In this document: positions 9,428-17,884 of the stretch, piece after piece | How positions within the stretch are numbered: position 1 is the first letter of the stretch | Layout: each line of letters opens with the position of its first letter | Assembly (NCBI GenBank): GCA_019359245.1 | Contig: JAHHHR010000025.1 | Span: 45,476-109,475 of the forward strand | DNA length: 64,000 nt | Direction: 5' to 3' | Origin: Nostoc desertorum CM1-VF14 | GTDB taxonomy: Bacteria > Cyanobacteriota > Cyanobacteriia > Cyanobacteriales > Nostocaceae | Made by a program: the position numbers and the translations under genes | Notes under the pieces: generated by a model | Seen by the model: only the letters and a program-made list of their open reading frames with translations | What the model was told of the DNA's origin: nothing | The model's database searches: none

Positions 9428-9690
9428 CAGGGGAGGCAGGGGGCAGGGAGCAGGGAGCAGGGGGCAGGGAGCAGGAAGCAGAGGGGAAGCGGAAAAGATG
9501 CTGGAATTCCCCAGCAACCCTTTGGTTTCATGGGAAATAATATTTATTCATGCTCAATGTTTTATATTCATTTTGAGCGTCAAGTGCCACAAGAAATAAT
9601 GCGTCTAACCTTCCAGCAAACCTAAATATATTTATTTATGGGGTTCTCCCCTCTCTCCCTTGCCCCCTGCTCCCTGCCCCCCTTCCTCTT
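9428..9690. repeat. Paired short tandem repeats (GGGAGCA arm and TGCTCCC arm)
   Basis: From about 9428 to 9486 the plus strand repeats GGGGGCA/GGGAGCA heptamers. At about 9645-9690 it carries the complementary CCCCCTGCTCCCTGCC. The two arms could pair into a long hairpin in a transcript crossing the region. Such heptameric repeats are common between genes in Nostocales. The DNA between the arms shows no gene. Confidence 0.7.
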
Positions 9691-9727
9691 CTTCGATTCC
9701 TAATTGAAAATTCAGGAGTAGGTTGCA

Positions 9728-11290
9728 TTGAAACTTGTATCTGATCCAGCGATCGCTAACAAAATTCGTAAAATGAATCAGCGGGTACGGTGGCAAGATC
9801 CGTTAATTGCGGAACGGAACATCGATCAAACTCGCCTGGTGTTGGAAGATGGTCAAACAGACAATTCTGAGTTCTCATTTTTAGTTGTAGGTGATAGTGG
9901 TTCCGGCAAGCACCGGGGACACAATCCCCAGCGAAAGGTGGCTGAACTTATGTTGCCCCATCACAGCGAATGCAGTTTTATGCTGCATACCGGGGACGTG
10001 ATCTATTTAGTGGGGTCGAGTGAATACTACCAGCAGAACTTCATCCAGCCTTACCAAGAGTTTCTCTTGGGGGGAGAACATCCCAAACGGATTGCCTATG
10101 ACCAGATGATTTTTAAGCTGCCCATTTTACCTGTACTGGGAAATCACGATTACTATAACTTACCGATTTTATTGAGCTTGGCCTCTCTGACAACATTACC
10201 CATTCGCCGCCTGTTGCGATCGCGGTTAGACCTAGATGTAGGCTTGCATGGCTCAGGAACCGGTGAAGCTTACGCACGGGCATTTCTGGACTATCTTAAA
10301 GCGTTTCAGCTTCCAGGAGAGTTAGCCAGCCACTTAGATAAATACTACACATCCAAGACAGATACAGGTTACTGTCTTAGCTATGAACCTGGGCATTTTA
10401 CCCGCCTTCCCAATCGCTACTACACTTTTCGCTATAACGGGATTGATTTCTTTGCCTTGGATTCAAATACATTTAACGATCCACCACCCCTGCCTAAAAC
10501 AAAAGAAGGTGACGCCGATCGCAGAATTTTAGAAAAACGTCGTGAAGATTTAGAGCAAGAAAAGCAGCAAATCATTGAAACTTCAGCCAAGCTTCGTCCA
10601 GAGAACCCCAGCGAAGCCGACCAATTAGACGACTACCACGCCAAGCTGTCACAAATTGAAGAAATTATTGTTGATATCGACAAGCAATTAGCTGCTGATA
10701 AAACAACGCTGACTGACACTGAACAACTAAACTGGCTCAAGCAAAAATTAATTGAATCTTGGAATAATTCTGAAGTTCGGGGAAGGATAATTTATTTCCA
10801 TCATCCTCCCTATGTAACTGAAGCGACAAAATGGCAACAAGCACAAACTTTGATAATTCGCGATCGCCTGCGTGGTGTGCTGGATGCGGTAGCTAAAGAA
10901 ATAGGTTCGCTAACTCAGGGGCGTCCTTTGGTTGATTTGGTATTAAACGGTCACGCTCACTGCTTAGAACACCTGGAGACAATGGATACAGGACACGCTG
11001 ACTCTCATATCCACTGGATTGTTTGTGGTGGTAGCGGGTTTAGTTTGCGCCGCCAGAGGCCTGAGGGAGCAGATTTGATGGAGACTTTTGGAAATGAAAA
11101 TAGATTAGTGGCGCGATCGCATCTCTTCATTGGTCGCAACGGTGAAGGTTCTCAGAAGCGGCGACCTTACTCAGGTTTACGCATTGACGTTAAAGGCGAT
11201 GGGCAGCCTAAGTTTATTGTCCGTCCTTTGGTTGCCGAATGGCATCAGCGAAAATGGCATAATCCGGAACTTGAGCCACTAATCATTTAA
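9728..11290 (+). CDS. Metallophosphoesterase (calcineurin-like)
   Basis: A 520-residue protein with the metallophosphatase motifs in order: VVGDSGSG near residue 53, HTGDVIY, LGNHDYY, FHHPPYVTE and NGHAHCLEH. These are the five metal-binding blocks of the calcineurin-like superfamily. A long charged insert rich in Glu/Lys (about residues 255-330) lies between the third and fourth blocks and is probably a coiled coil. The start is TTG at 9728, preceded by AGGAG about ten bases upstream; no ATG fits better. No signal peptide. The substrate is unknown. The gene stands alone. Confidence 0.85.
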   Translation: MKLVSDPAIANKIRKMNQRVRWQDPLIAERNIDQTRLVLEDGQTDNSEFSFLVVGDSGSGKHRGHNPQRKVAELMLPHHSECSFMLHTGDVIYLVGSSEYYQQNFIQPYQEFLLGGEHPKRIAYDQMIFKLPILPVLGNHDYYNLPILLSLASLTTLPIRRLLRSRLDLDVGLHGSGTGEAYARAFLDYLKAFQLPGELASHLDKYYTSKTDTGYCLSYEPGHFTRLPNRYYTFRYNGIDFFALDSNTFNDPPPLPKTKEGDADRRILEKRREDLEQEKQQIIETSAKLRPENPSEADQLDDYHAKLSQIEEIIVDIDKQLAADKTTLTDTEQLNWLKQKLIESWNNSEVRGRIIYFHHPPYVTEATKWQQAQTLIIRDRLRGVLDAVAKEIGSLTQGRPLVDLVLNGHAHCLEHLETMDTGHADSHIHWIVCGGSGFSLRRQRPEGADLMETFGNENRLVARSHLFIGRNGEGSQKRRPYSGLRIDVKGDGQPKFIVRPLVAEWHQRKWHNPELEPLII

Positions 11291-11383
11291 TTAATTCTGG
11301 GGATTTAACTAAAGAGCAACTAAGTACAGCAAACTTTGTGGCGGAGTCTAAATCTCCGTTACAAAACTGAATTACGAATTATT

Positions 11384-12568
11384 TTAGCGATCTACCGATC
11401 CCATCACAACATCAATGCTTCCCAGAATAACGAAAATATCTGCTACTTTTTGACCTTGGATTAACTGAGATAAAACTTGTAAATTATTGAAATCGGCTGG
11501 ACGAATTTTCCAACGCCAAGGGAAGATATGATCATCTCCGATGATATAAATTCCTAACTCTCCCCTGCCTGATTCTATACGCACATAATGTTCACCTTGA
11601 GGAATTTTAAATGTGGGTGCAACTTTTTTGGCAATGAATTGATAATCAAACCCGTTCCACTCAGATTTAGCGCCTGCTTTCATGCGTTGAGCTTCTAAAT
11701 TTTCGTATGCACCACCAGGTAATCCGTTGAGTGCTTGCTGAATAATCTTGACTGACTCACGCATCTCTCCAAGTCTGACGACATACCTAGCAAAACAATC
11801 TCCGGCTTTATCCCACTGTACTTCCCAGTTAAAATCGTCGTAGCATTCATAGTGGTCAACCTTTCGTAAATCCCACTTCACCCCAGAAGCCCGTAACATT
11901 GGCCCAGAAATCCCCCAATTAATCGCTTCTTCCCGACTTAAAACTCCTACACCCTCAACTCGGCGGCGAAAAATGGGATTATTGGTAATCAGTTTTTCAT
12001 ACTCATCAATGGTAGGTGCAAAGTAGTTACAGAAGTCTTTGCATTTATCCACCCAGCCGAAAGGTAGGTCAGCAGCAAGACCTCCGATGCGAAAATAATT
12101 GTTATTGACCATCCGATAGCCTGTAGCAGCTTCAAACAAATCGAGAATCATTTCGCGATCGCGCAAAGTGTAAAATATAGGAGTTTGTGCGCCAGTATCT
12201 CCCACAAAAGGCCCCAACCACAGCAGATGATTGACAATTCGGGCTAACTCCAGCATGATTATTCGAATGTAGCTGGCACGTTTGGGGATAGTGATATTTG
12301 CCAGTTTTTCGACAGCATTCACCGTCACGGCTTCATTAAATATCCCGCCATAGTAGTCCCATCGGCTCACATAAGGTACGTACATAATATTGGTACGGTT
12401 TTCAGCAATTTTTTCCATACCTCGGTGCAGGTAGCCAATGACAGGTTCGCAGTCCACCACATCTTCTCCATCCAAGGTGACAACAATCCGAAAGCACCCA
12501 TGCATAGAGGGGTGATGCGGGCCAAAGTTAATCACCATTGGCTCAGTCTTAGTTTCAATTCTGACCAT
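11384..12568 (-). CDS. ndhH: NAD(P)H-quinone oxidoreductase subunit H (NDH-1)
   Basis: A 394-residue subunit of the membrane-peripheral arm of the cyanobacterial NDH-1 complex, which passes electrons from ferredoxin to plastoquinone in respiration and cyclic flow. The N-terminus with INFGPHHPSMHGCFR and the family signature GYLHRGMEK are near perfect. The C-terminus VVMGSVDR matches the usual end. The length is that of the family. In cyanobacteria ndhH is commonly a single-gene locus, as here. The AraC-type regulator upstream, on the same strand with a gap of 110 bases, shows no evident functional link. Confidence 0.97.
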   Translation of the reverse strand: MVRIETKTEPMVINFGPHHPSMHGCFRIVVTLDGEDVVDCEPVIGYLHRGMEKIAENRTNIMYVPYVSRWDYYGGIFNEAVTVNAVEKLANITIPKRASYIRIIMLELARIVNHLLWLGPFVGDTGAQTPIFYTLRDREMILDLFEAATGYRMVNNNYFRIGGLAADLPFGWVDKCKDFCNYFAPTIDEYEKLITNNPIFRRRVEGVGVLSREEAINWGISGPMLRASGVKWDLRKVDHYECYDDFNWEVQWDKAGDCFARYVVRLGEMRESVKIIQQALNGLPGGAYENLEAQRMKAGAKSEWNGFDYQFIAKKVAPTFKIPQGEHYVRIESGRGELGIYIIGDDHIFPWRWKIRPADFNNLQVLSQLIQGQKVADIFVILGSIDVVMGSVDR

Positions 12569-12679
12569 AAATAGTTTCCCTAATCTCTAATATTTCTGAA
12601 AAAGATGCTATTTTTGAAAATTTTAGAGAGTTTACGGTCTGGAGTCTTGCAAATTTGTCCGATTTTTTGCAGATTTATC

Positions 12680-13576
12680 CTATCTTTGTTGAATAGTTTT
12701 AGGAGTTACACCCATTAGACGCTTACAGTGAAAATTGAGATGGCTTTGGCTAGCAAAACCAACCAAGTGAGCAATTTCAGCTATTGTCATTTCTCTCTTC
12801 AGCAATAATTCTTGGGCACGTTGCACCCGACAGTGAATTATATAGTTATGGGGAGTCATTCCCGTAGATTGCTTAAAAAGCTGGGAAAAATAATGAGGAC
12901 TCATTGGGATCAATGCCGCCAATTCTGCTAATCCTAAATTCTGGTTAAGATGTTCATGAATGTAGTCTATAACTTGCTGTAATTGATGCCGTGATAAACC
13001 ATTTTTATATACTTTTAATATCGGTTTACGCGTGGAATAGTGTTCCATGAGATGCACTGATAAGGCATTGATCATCGTCTCTGCATAAAGACGGCTCCCT
13101 AAAGGATTATTTTCCAAAATGCCTTTTAGTGCTAGCCCTATTTGATAAATTAGGGGATCGGGTGTGGCAAAGTGCGGCACAAGTTGAATTTGTTCGGCAT
13201 CTGCTGTTTCGTCAACTGCACGAGCGAAAATTTGTGGTTCAATAGCAACTAGAATAAAGTCCCCTTCAGCATCCCAAGCTGCCTGATGCCCGACGTTAAT
13301 AGGAGTAATAATAATATCGCCTCCAACTACAGCATCATAATGCTTGCGTCCATCCATTTTCCGTTCAGCATGAATTACCCGCGCTCCATGAGTGAAAATG
13401 ATCAGAGAATGCCATAAGGGAGCGCAAACTTCAGGAAATTCATAAGCAGGTTGACACATATATGTAAATGAAGCACCCTGCCAACCTGCTTGAAGGCTTG
13501 TGAGAATTGGTAGACGTGGAAATAGCGGGAATACCTCATCTTCTTTAGTGATAACTAAGGGTTTTTCTTTTAACAT
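12680..13576 (-). CDS. AraC family transcriptional regulator
   Basis: A 298-residue regulator with an N-terminal cupin-like sensing domain (residues ~30-150, with ARVIHAERKMDGRKHYD and the IIITPINVGHQAAWDAEGDF core). A C-terminal AraC/XylS double helix-turn-helix follows (residues ~195-298), with LGLAELAALIPMSPHYFSQLFKQ and MTIAEIAHLVGFASQSHLN. AraC proteins bind DNA as activators or repressors in response to a small ligand; the ligand and targets are unknown. The promoter region (13577-13755) contains two adjoining inverted repeats that could be operator sites or the terminator of the next gene. Confidence 0.92.
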   Translation of the reverse strand: MLKEKPLVITKEDEVFPLFPRLPILTSLQAGWQGASFTYMCQPAYEFPEVCAPLWHSLIIFTHGARVIHAERKMDGRKHYDAVVGGDIIITPINVGHQAAWDAEGDFILVAIEPQIFARAVDETADAEQIQLVPHFATPDPLIYQIGLALKGILENNPLGSRLYAETMINALSVHLMEHYSTRKPILKVYKNGLSRHQLQQVIDYIHEHLNQNLGLAELAALIPMSPHYFSQLFKQSTGMTPHNYIIHCRVQRAQELLLKREMTIAEIAHLVGFASQSHLNFHCKRLMGVTPKTIQQR

Positions 13577-13638
13577 GGACTACTCACCACAAGTTATTAC
13601 AAGCCCAATGTATCAAAAGCTAAAAAGTTATCATATCT

Positions 13639-13695
13639 CTATTTGTATTTTATTCACCTATACAAATAGAGACGCAATGTGATCATTGCGTCTCT
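13639..13695. repeat. Two adjoining inverted repeats upstream of the AraC gene
   Basis: CTATTTGTA (13639-13647) pairs with TACAAATAG (13661-13669). Immediately overlapping is a 12-bp stem AGAGACGCAATG (13668-13679) with CATTGCGTCTCT (13684-13695) and a four-base loop. The second hairpin belongs to the GAGACGC repeat family seen elsewhere in the window. Between the end of the acidic-protein gene and the start of the AraC gene it may serve as a terminator for the former. Confidence 0.6.
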
Positions 13696-13755
13696 CAAAA
13701 CTGCCTATTTAGCCTTCTTACGTGTAATTGCACTCAGCAAAAAGGATGGTTGTAA

Positions 13756-14163
13756 TTAAACTATTCCTGGGCCTCTACCGCGCGCGTCACCCTTTTCGGT
13801 CAACTTGCCTTCTTCGTCCTGACTAAGTTCTCCGAGTTCTTCAATACGTTGGGCTTTCTCTTCTGCTGCCTGTTTGCGTGCATCACCCGGTTCTTCATAG
13901 TACATTTCCGGTTCAACAGCATAGTTGTTCAACAAACCTTCTTTGTCCACGGTATATCCGTCAGTAGTGCGTATACTATCGGGATCGGTTTGGTCATCGG
14001 TAGGTGCATCCGCCTCTCTTTCTTCTGTAGGAAGTGTTTTGTACAGAGTTCCCTCTCTTTCCATTCGCGCAGCTGTTTCCGCTGGGATAATACCGCGATC
14101 ATACGTATCTACTTCAGCTCGATCAGATGAATCTATACCTTTATTAACTGCTTCATTAGCCAT
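13756..14163 (-). CDS. Hypothetical acidic hydrophilic protein
   Basis: A 135-residue protein very rich in Glu and Asp, with no hydrophobic segment and no recognised domain. It reads as largely disordered, with a Lys/Glu-rich helix near residues 90-125 (KQAAEEKAQRIEELGEL). The composition resembles small desiccation or stress-related proteins of Nostocales, and the next genes on the same strand also look stress-related. This is an inference from composition and position. The ATG at 14163 is the natural start. Confidence 0.6.
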   Translation of the reverse strand: MANEAVNKGIDSSDRAEVDTYDRGIIPAETAARMEREGTLYKTLPTEEREADAPTDDQTDPDSIRTTDGYTVDKEGLLNNYAVEPEMYYEEPGDARKQAAEEKAQRIEELGELSQDEEGKLTEKGDARGRGPGIV

Positions 14164-14655
14164 AAATTATGCCCTCGTTAAAGAATCTATTAAATAAACT
14201 CAAAGCCTAGATTAGGCTGTTTTTCATCTTCGATCTACTATCTTTAGAAGTGATTTAAAATTAAATATAATGTTATGCTCTCTACCTTTTGATGTATGAT
14301 ATATTCAAAAGATTAATACAAAGCCCAGCTAAATAGTTGTAATTTACGTTCATTGTGTAAAACAAAGGTTTTAGCTAAAGTTAGCACTGGTAGCAATAAA
14401 AACTGTTGTATTTTGACTGCGTTTTGTATCAAAAATAGGATAATTACAAAAATCCCGGCTTTTTGGAGAAGTCGGGAGTGTGAACCATTAGATTGTATAT
14501 ATTTAATTAGGGAACGATAAAGACTAGTGTGCTGAGGCTAAGACAGTTTGATGCAAATCCAGCCACTATTTGAATTAACAAAACTTGGGATTTAAGTAAC
14601 TTGTTAAAGGTAAGCTAACTTACGCCATAGTGCACTAGTTTAATACTTGGGAAAT
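14164..14655. other. Intergenic region
   Basis: About 490 AT-rich bases upstream of the acidic-protein gene and downstream of the CAAD-protein gene. A short hairpin-like stretch, AAAAATCCCGGCTTTTTGGAGAAGTCGGG, is visible near 14450-14478 (CCCGGCT/AGTCGGG, imperfect). No gene was seen. Confidence 0.45.
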
Positions 14656-15090
14656 TTATTCGCCCACTAATTGATTTTTCAGTGATTGAATCTCATCGGC
14701 TAATTGTTGCCGGGTTGAAGCCTTTAAGAGATAACGGGAAATAAACCAAGTGGCATAACCAATTCCAATTAACTCAAAAGTTGGTGATAGTAATGGAATA
14801 TCATTGATTGCATCCAGTACTGCTAGTACTACCTTGACTGTAACAACCGCCGCCAAAATTAGACCAACTGTTATTAGAGGCTGCTTATAGTTTTGAAAAA
14901 AGCTACCTAAGTATTCGGGCAATTGCGCCAAAAATTGAGAGACTTGTCTGCTAATTTGCTGCCACTGAGATTCAGGTTCACGGGCTGGTGGCAATTTTGG
15001 TAAGTTTGCAGTATCTGTACCTTCAAGCGATAACGTACCTTGTGAGAAAGAGGTATTGATGGATTCAAGTTGCTGTTGTTCGGTTTCCAT
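14656..15090 (-). CDS. CAAD-domain membrane protein
   Basis: A 144-residue protein. After a hydrophilic N-terminus it carries a CAAD domain (cyanobacterial aminoacyl-tRNA synthetase appended domain): two transmembrane helices, PLITVGLILAAVVTVKVVLAV and LLSPTFELIGIGYATWFIS, and a short C-terminal coiled coil (STRQQLADEIQSLKNQL). CAAD proteins sit in thylakoid membranes and relate to plant CURT1 proteins that curve thylakoids. The reading frame extends to 15141, but the ATG at 15090 (METEQQQL) fits family N-termini better. Confidence 0.82.
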   Translation of the reverse strand: METEQQQLESINTSFSQGTLSLEGTDTANLPKLPPAREPESQWQQISRQVSQFLAQLPEYLGSFFQNYKQPLITVGLILAAVVTVKVVLAVLDAINDIPLLSPTFELIGIGYATWFISRYLLKASTRQQLADEIQSLKNQLVGE

Positions 15091-15286
15091 AGTTTTTATT
15101 TTCGGTAAGTACAAGAGTTTATATAACTGACTGAGCGTCAATGAATATAATTATCAAGGTCGTCAGTTGTCAATTGTCAATTATTAATGGTCAGTAATAA
15201 GTACAACTGACCACTAAGACTGAGCAGAGGCATCTAAATTTTTTATTTATGCCTACCTAGTCATTTAGATTTTATTGTTAGCTATT

Positions 15287-15745
15287 TTAGCTTTGTGGTG
15301 GGGCAATAGTTGCTTTAACAACTACAGTTTTGACACCTTTTATTTCTTTAGCTAAACGTTCAATCTTAGCCAATTCCTGCTGATTGTTTACAGTTCCTGC
15401 AACAGTTACAGTTCCATCCTCTGCTGCATCAACTGTTAGTTGACCCTTGGGTATGTTAGCCTCCAATTTGGAGCGAACTTCACTTGCTAAGTCACCTGTA
15501 GCTCTTTGTGTATCGCCACCAGTTGCATTATTGCGCTGTTCGCGGGCGCGGATATCAGCATCAAGTTGTCTTCTGCGAACTTCACTTTGCGCGTCTTCTT
15601 GAGCAGCTTGTGTTGCTTGTGTGGTTGGTGCTTGTGGAGATTCGTCAGGAGCAGGCGCAGTCACAGCTGTTTTGGCATTATCTTGGCAGGCAGCAACGCC
15701 AAAAACTAGAAGACAACTAATTAAGAAAGGAGTTAGCTTTTGCAT
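15287..15745 (-). CDS. BON-domain lipoprotein
   Basis: A 152-residue exported protein. A short signal with a lipobox-like end (LLVFGVAAC, Cys near residue 20) suggests lipid anchoring. A low-complexity, Ala/Pro/Gln/Thr-rich linker follows. The C-terminus is a BON domain (residues ~85-148; LEANIPKGQLTVDAAEDGTVTVAGTV and LAKEIKGVKTVVVKA). BON domains bind phospholipid and are found in osmotic-stress and envelope-maintenance proteins such as OsmY. Its position beside other stress-type genes fits that role. Confidence 0.8.
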   Translation of the reverse strand: MQKLTPFLISCLLVFGVAACQDNAKTAVTAPAPDESPQAPTTQATQAAQEDAQSEVRRRQLDADIRAREQRNNATGGDTQRATGDLASEVRSKLEANIPKGQLTVDAAEDGTVTVAGTVNNQQELAKIERLAKEIKGVKTVVVKATIAPPQS

Positions 15746-15844
15746 ATGTTTAATTCGGAATCGGAAAGTGAAATTTGTGGAGTTCGTTAATGTTGAGGAG
15801 ATAGGAGGAGCAAAGTTTTTATCTTCTTGCTCCTACAATTTTGG

Positions 15845-17125
15845 TTAGAGTGTTTCATCACGGCGATCAACAATTACTACAGCAGGATCGTCTCTATGAA
15901 TGTCTGCTGAGTAATTGGTGCGATCGCTATTAACAACTGGTGTGTTTTGATGCGTTCCTCGGTCTAAACCTGAGCGATGTTCGCCTAAATCAGTACCATC
16001 ATAGATAGCAAATTCTTGAATGCCTCTACGATTGAGAATGGGTTCAGCTTGGCGGATTTCAGCTTCTGTACCATCGATAATTACCAAGTAGTCGCCTCTT
16101 TGGAAGCGATCGCTATAAACTCGCGCCTTGTCTTCAGGAATTCCCAAGCCAACGAGTCCGCCGACAATACCCCCAGCGGCTGCACCGATTGCACCGCCAG
16201 CCAGTGTTGATGCTAAAGCAGTTGCTGCTGCACCACCTGCAATCACAGGCCCAATTCCAGGAATTGCTAAAGTCCCAAGACCAACTAATAAACCAGTCAA
16301 GCCGCCTACGACACCGCCTGTAGCTGCTCCAGCTTTTAGACCATCGTCTGCTTTGTTACCTGTGGCGACATTTTTATCTACATCTACACCAGCGATCCCA
16401 TGACCGTTTGCATCCTTGGCGATGATGGAAATTCTACTTAAGGGAAAACCTGCATCTCGTAATTCTGTAATTGCTGCTTCTGCATCTCGGCGATGAGAAA
16501 ATACTCCAATCGCGCGTTTAGCAACACTACTATGAGCCACATTAACATTAGAAGTTGGAGCTACATAATCAGCATTTCTAGCATCTGGATTGTCATAAAT
16601 GCCAAACTCTTCGACACCACCCTGATGTAAAATTGCTTCTGCTCTGGCAATTTCTGAATCTGTGCCATCTATGATGACTAAATAGTGTCCCCGTCTTACA
16701 CGTTCATCGTAAACTTTAGCTCGTTCTTCGGGGATTCCTAAACCAACTAATGCACCAAGCAAACTACCAGCTACTGCACCAATACCAACGCCAGCGAGAG
16801 TTGTAGCTAAAGTTGTTGCTGCGGCCCCAGCCAGCATAATTGGCCCGATTCCAGGAATTGCCAAAGTACCAAGACCGACTAATAAGCCAGTTAATCCGCC
16901 CAAAGCGCCGCCTGTAGCAGCTCCGACTTTAGCGCCATCGTCAGATTTATCACCGACGCGATCGCGTACATCAGCACCAGCAATATTATCTTTGTCTCCA
17001 TCCTGGGTAATGACAGAGACTCTGTCCATGTCAAATCCAACTTTTTTTAATTCATGTAAAGCACTTTCAACATCTCGACGATGAGAAAATACACCTACAG
17101 CACGTTTATGTACACCTACAACCAT
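15845..17125 (-). CDS. Duplicated general-stress (YflT/17M-like) protein with glycine zippers
   Basis: A 426-residue protein made of two copies of the same ~170-residue unit. Each begins with KRAVGVFSHRRD (residues ~7 and ~200), an alpha/beta domain like Bacillus general stress protein 17M. A long Gly/Ala-rich hydrophobic glycine-zipper segment follows (GGLTGLLVGLGTLAIPGIGP in both copies), and each unit closes with RGHYLVIIDGTDSEI / RGDYLVIIDGTEAEI and EFxIYD. The glycine zippers suggest membrane association. The C-terminal ~55 residues are hydrophilic and charged. Function is unknown; a stress or envelope role is inferred from the domain. Confidence 0.75.
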   Translation of the reverse strand: MVVGVHKRAVGVFSHRRDVESALHELKKVGFDMDRVSVITQDGDKDNIAGADVRDRVGDKSDDGAKVGAATGGALGGLTGLLVGLGTLAIPGIGPIMLAGAAATTLATTLAGVGIGAVAGSLLGALVGLGIPEERAKVYDERVRRGHYLVIIDGTDSEIARAEAILHQGGVEEFGIYDNPDARNADYVAPTSNVNVAHSSVAKRAIGVFSHRRDAEAAITELRDAGFPLSRISIIAKDANGHGIAGVDVDKNVATGNKADDGLKAGAATGGVVGGLTGLLVGLGTLAIPGIGPVIAGGAAATALASTLAGGAIGAAAGGIVGGLVGLGIPEDKARVYSDRFQRGDYLVIIDGTEAEIRQAEPILNRRGIQEFAIYDGTDLGEHRSGLDRGTHQNTPVVNSDRTNYSADIHRDDPAVVIVDRRDETL

Positions 17126-17884
17126 TATTCTTTCTCCTCAGCAAAAATCAATTATTCACTAATTTATAGCTCCTAATAAGCATTATTAATACATATTTAG
17201 ATTTACATTTCATCAATCGCTTGGAAGAATTTTTATCTCTATCATTAGACATACGTAGTTTTATCTAAAGATAATAAAGAACTTTAATATTCCAACAAAT
17301 TATTCTTTGCAAAAGTTATATGGTAGCTATTCTATATTATTAAAAAAATATCTAAAATATTAGTTTTAAAATTAGCTAAATTCCTGTTAGAAGGACTATC
17401 TCTTAGATGTAAGCTTTAGTAAAAACATTCTGGGGCAAAATCTTACTAGCAGCAAACGGATTAATTTTATCAAATAGATTGGTATTAAACCACCAAAGTT
17501 CACATTATTTTATTTAGTCAAAAAATAATAAAAATATTTGTTTCTTGTAAAATACGACTTCTGGCAAGCAAACTTCTTACCTAAGAAAGTGCCAGTTTAT
17601 ATAACTGGTAACTAAATTGATAAATAAGCCGTTTTATACAGCAGTTTAGTTTTTAAGTGAGGTACAAAATGTAGGACTCACGCATCAAAAATAAAGAGTT
17701 TCTACCTTCTACCTCACTTCGGCTGCTCTCAACTCTTGGAGAGGCTGCGCCCGAAGCGTAGCTATGCCGCAGGCTTTACGGCTGCGCTCAGTGATACCCT
17801 GCCTGAAAATCTATATCTTTGTACTCCATGCAGATGAAAACTGCTGTAAATGGTTATTAAATTGACTACAAATGAGAGAATACT
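17126..17884. other. Intergenic region with a GC-rich dispersed repeat fragment
   Basis: About 760 bases between divergent genes, mostly AT-rich. At about 17720-17795 there is a sharply GC-rich island (GGAGAGGCTGCGCCCGAAGC and GCCGCAGGCTTTACGGCTGC) of the type scattered in Nostocales intergenic DNA. It resembles the island at 57530-57620. No gene was seen. Confidence 0.55.
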
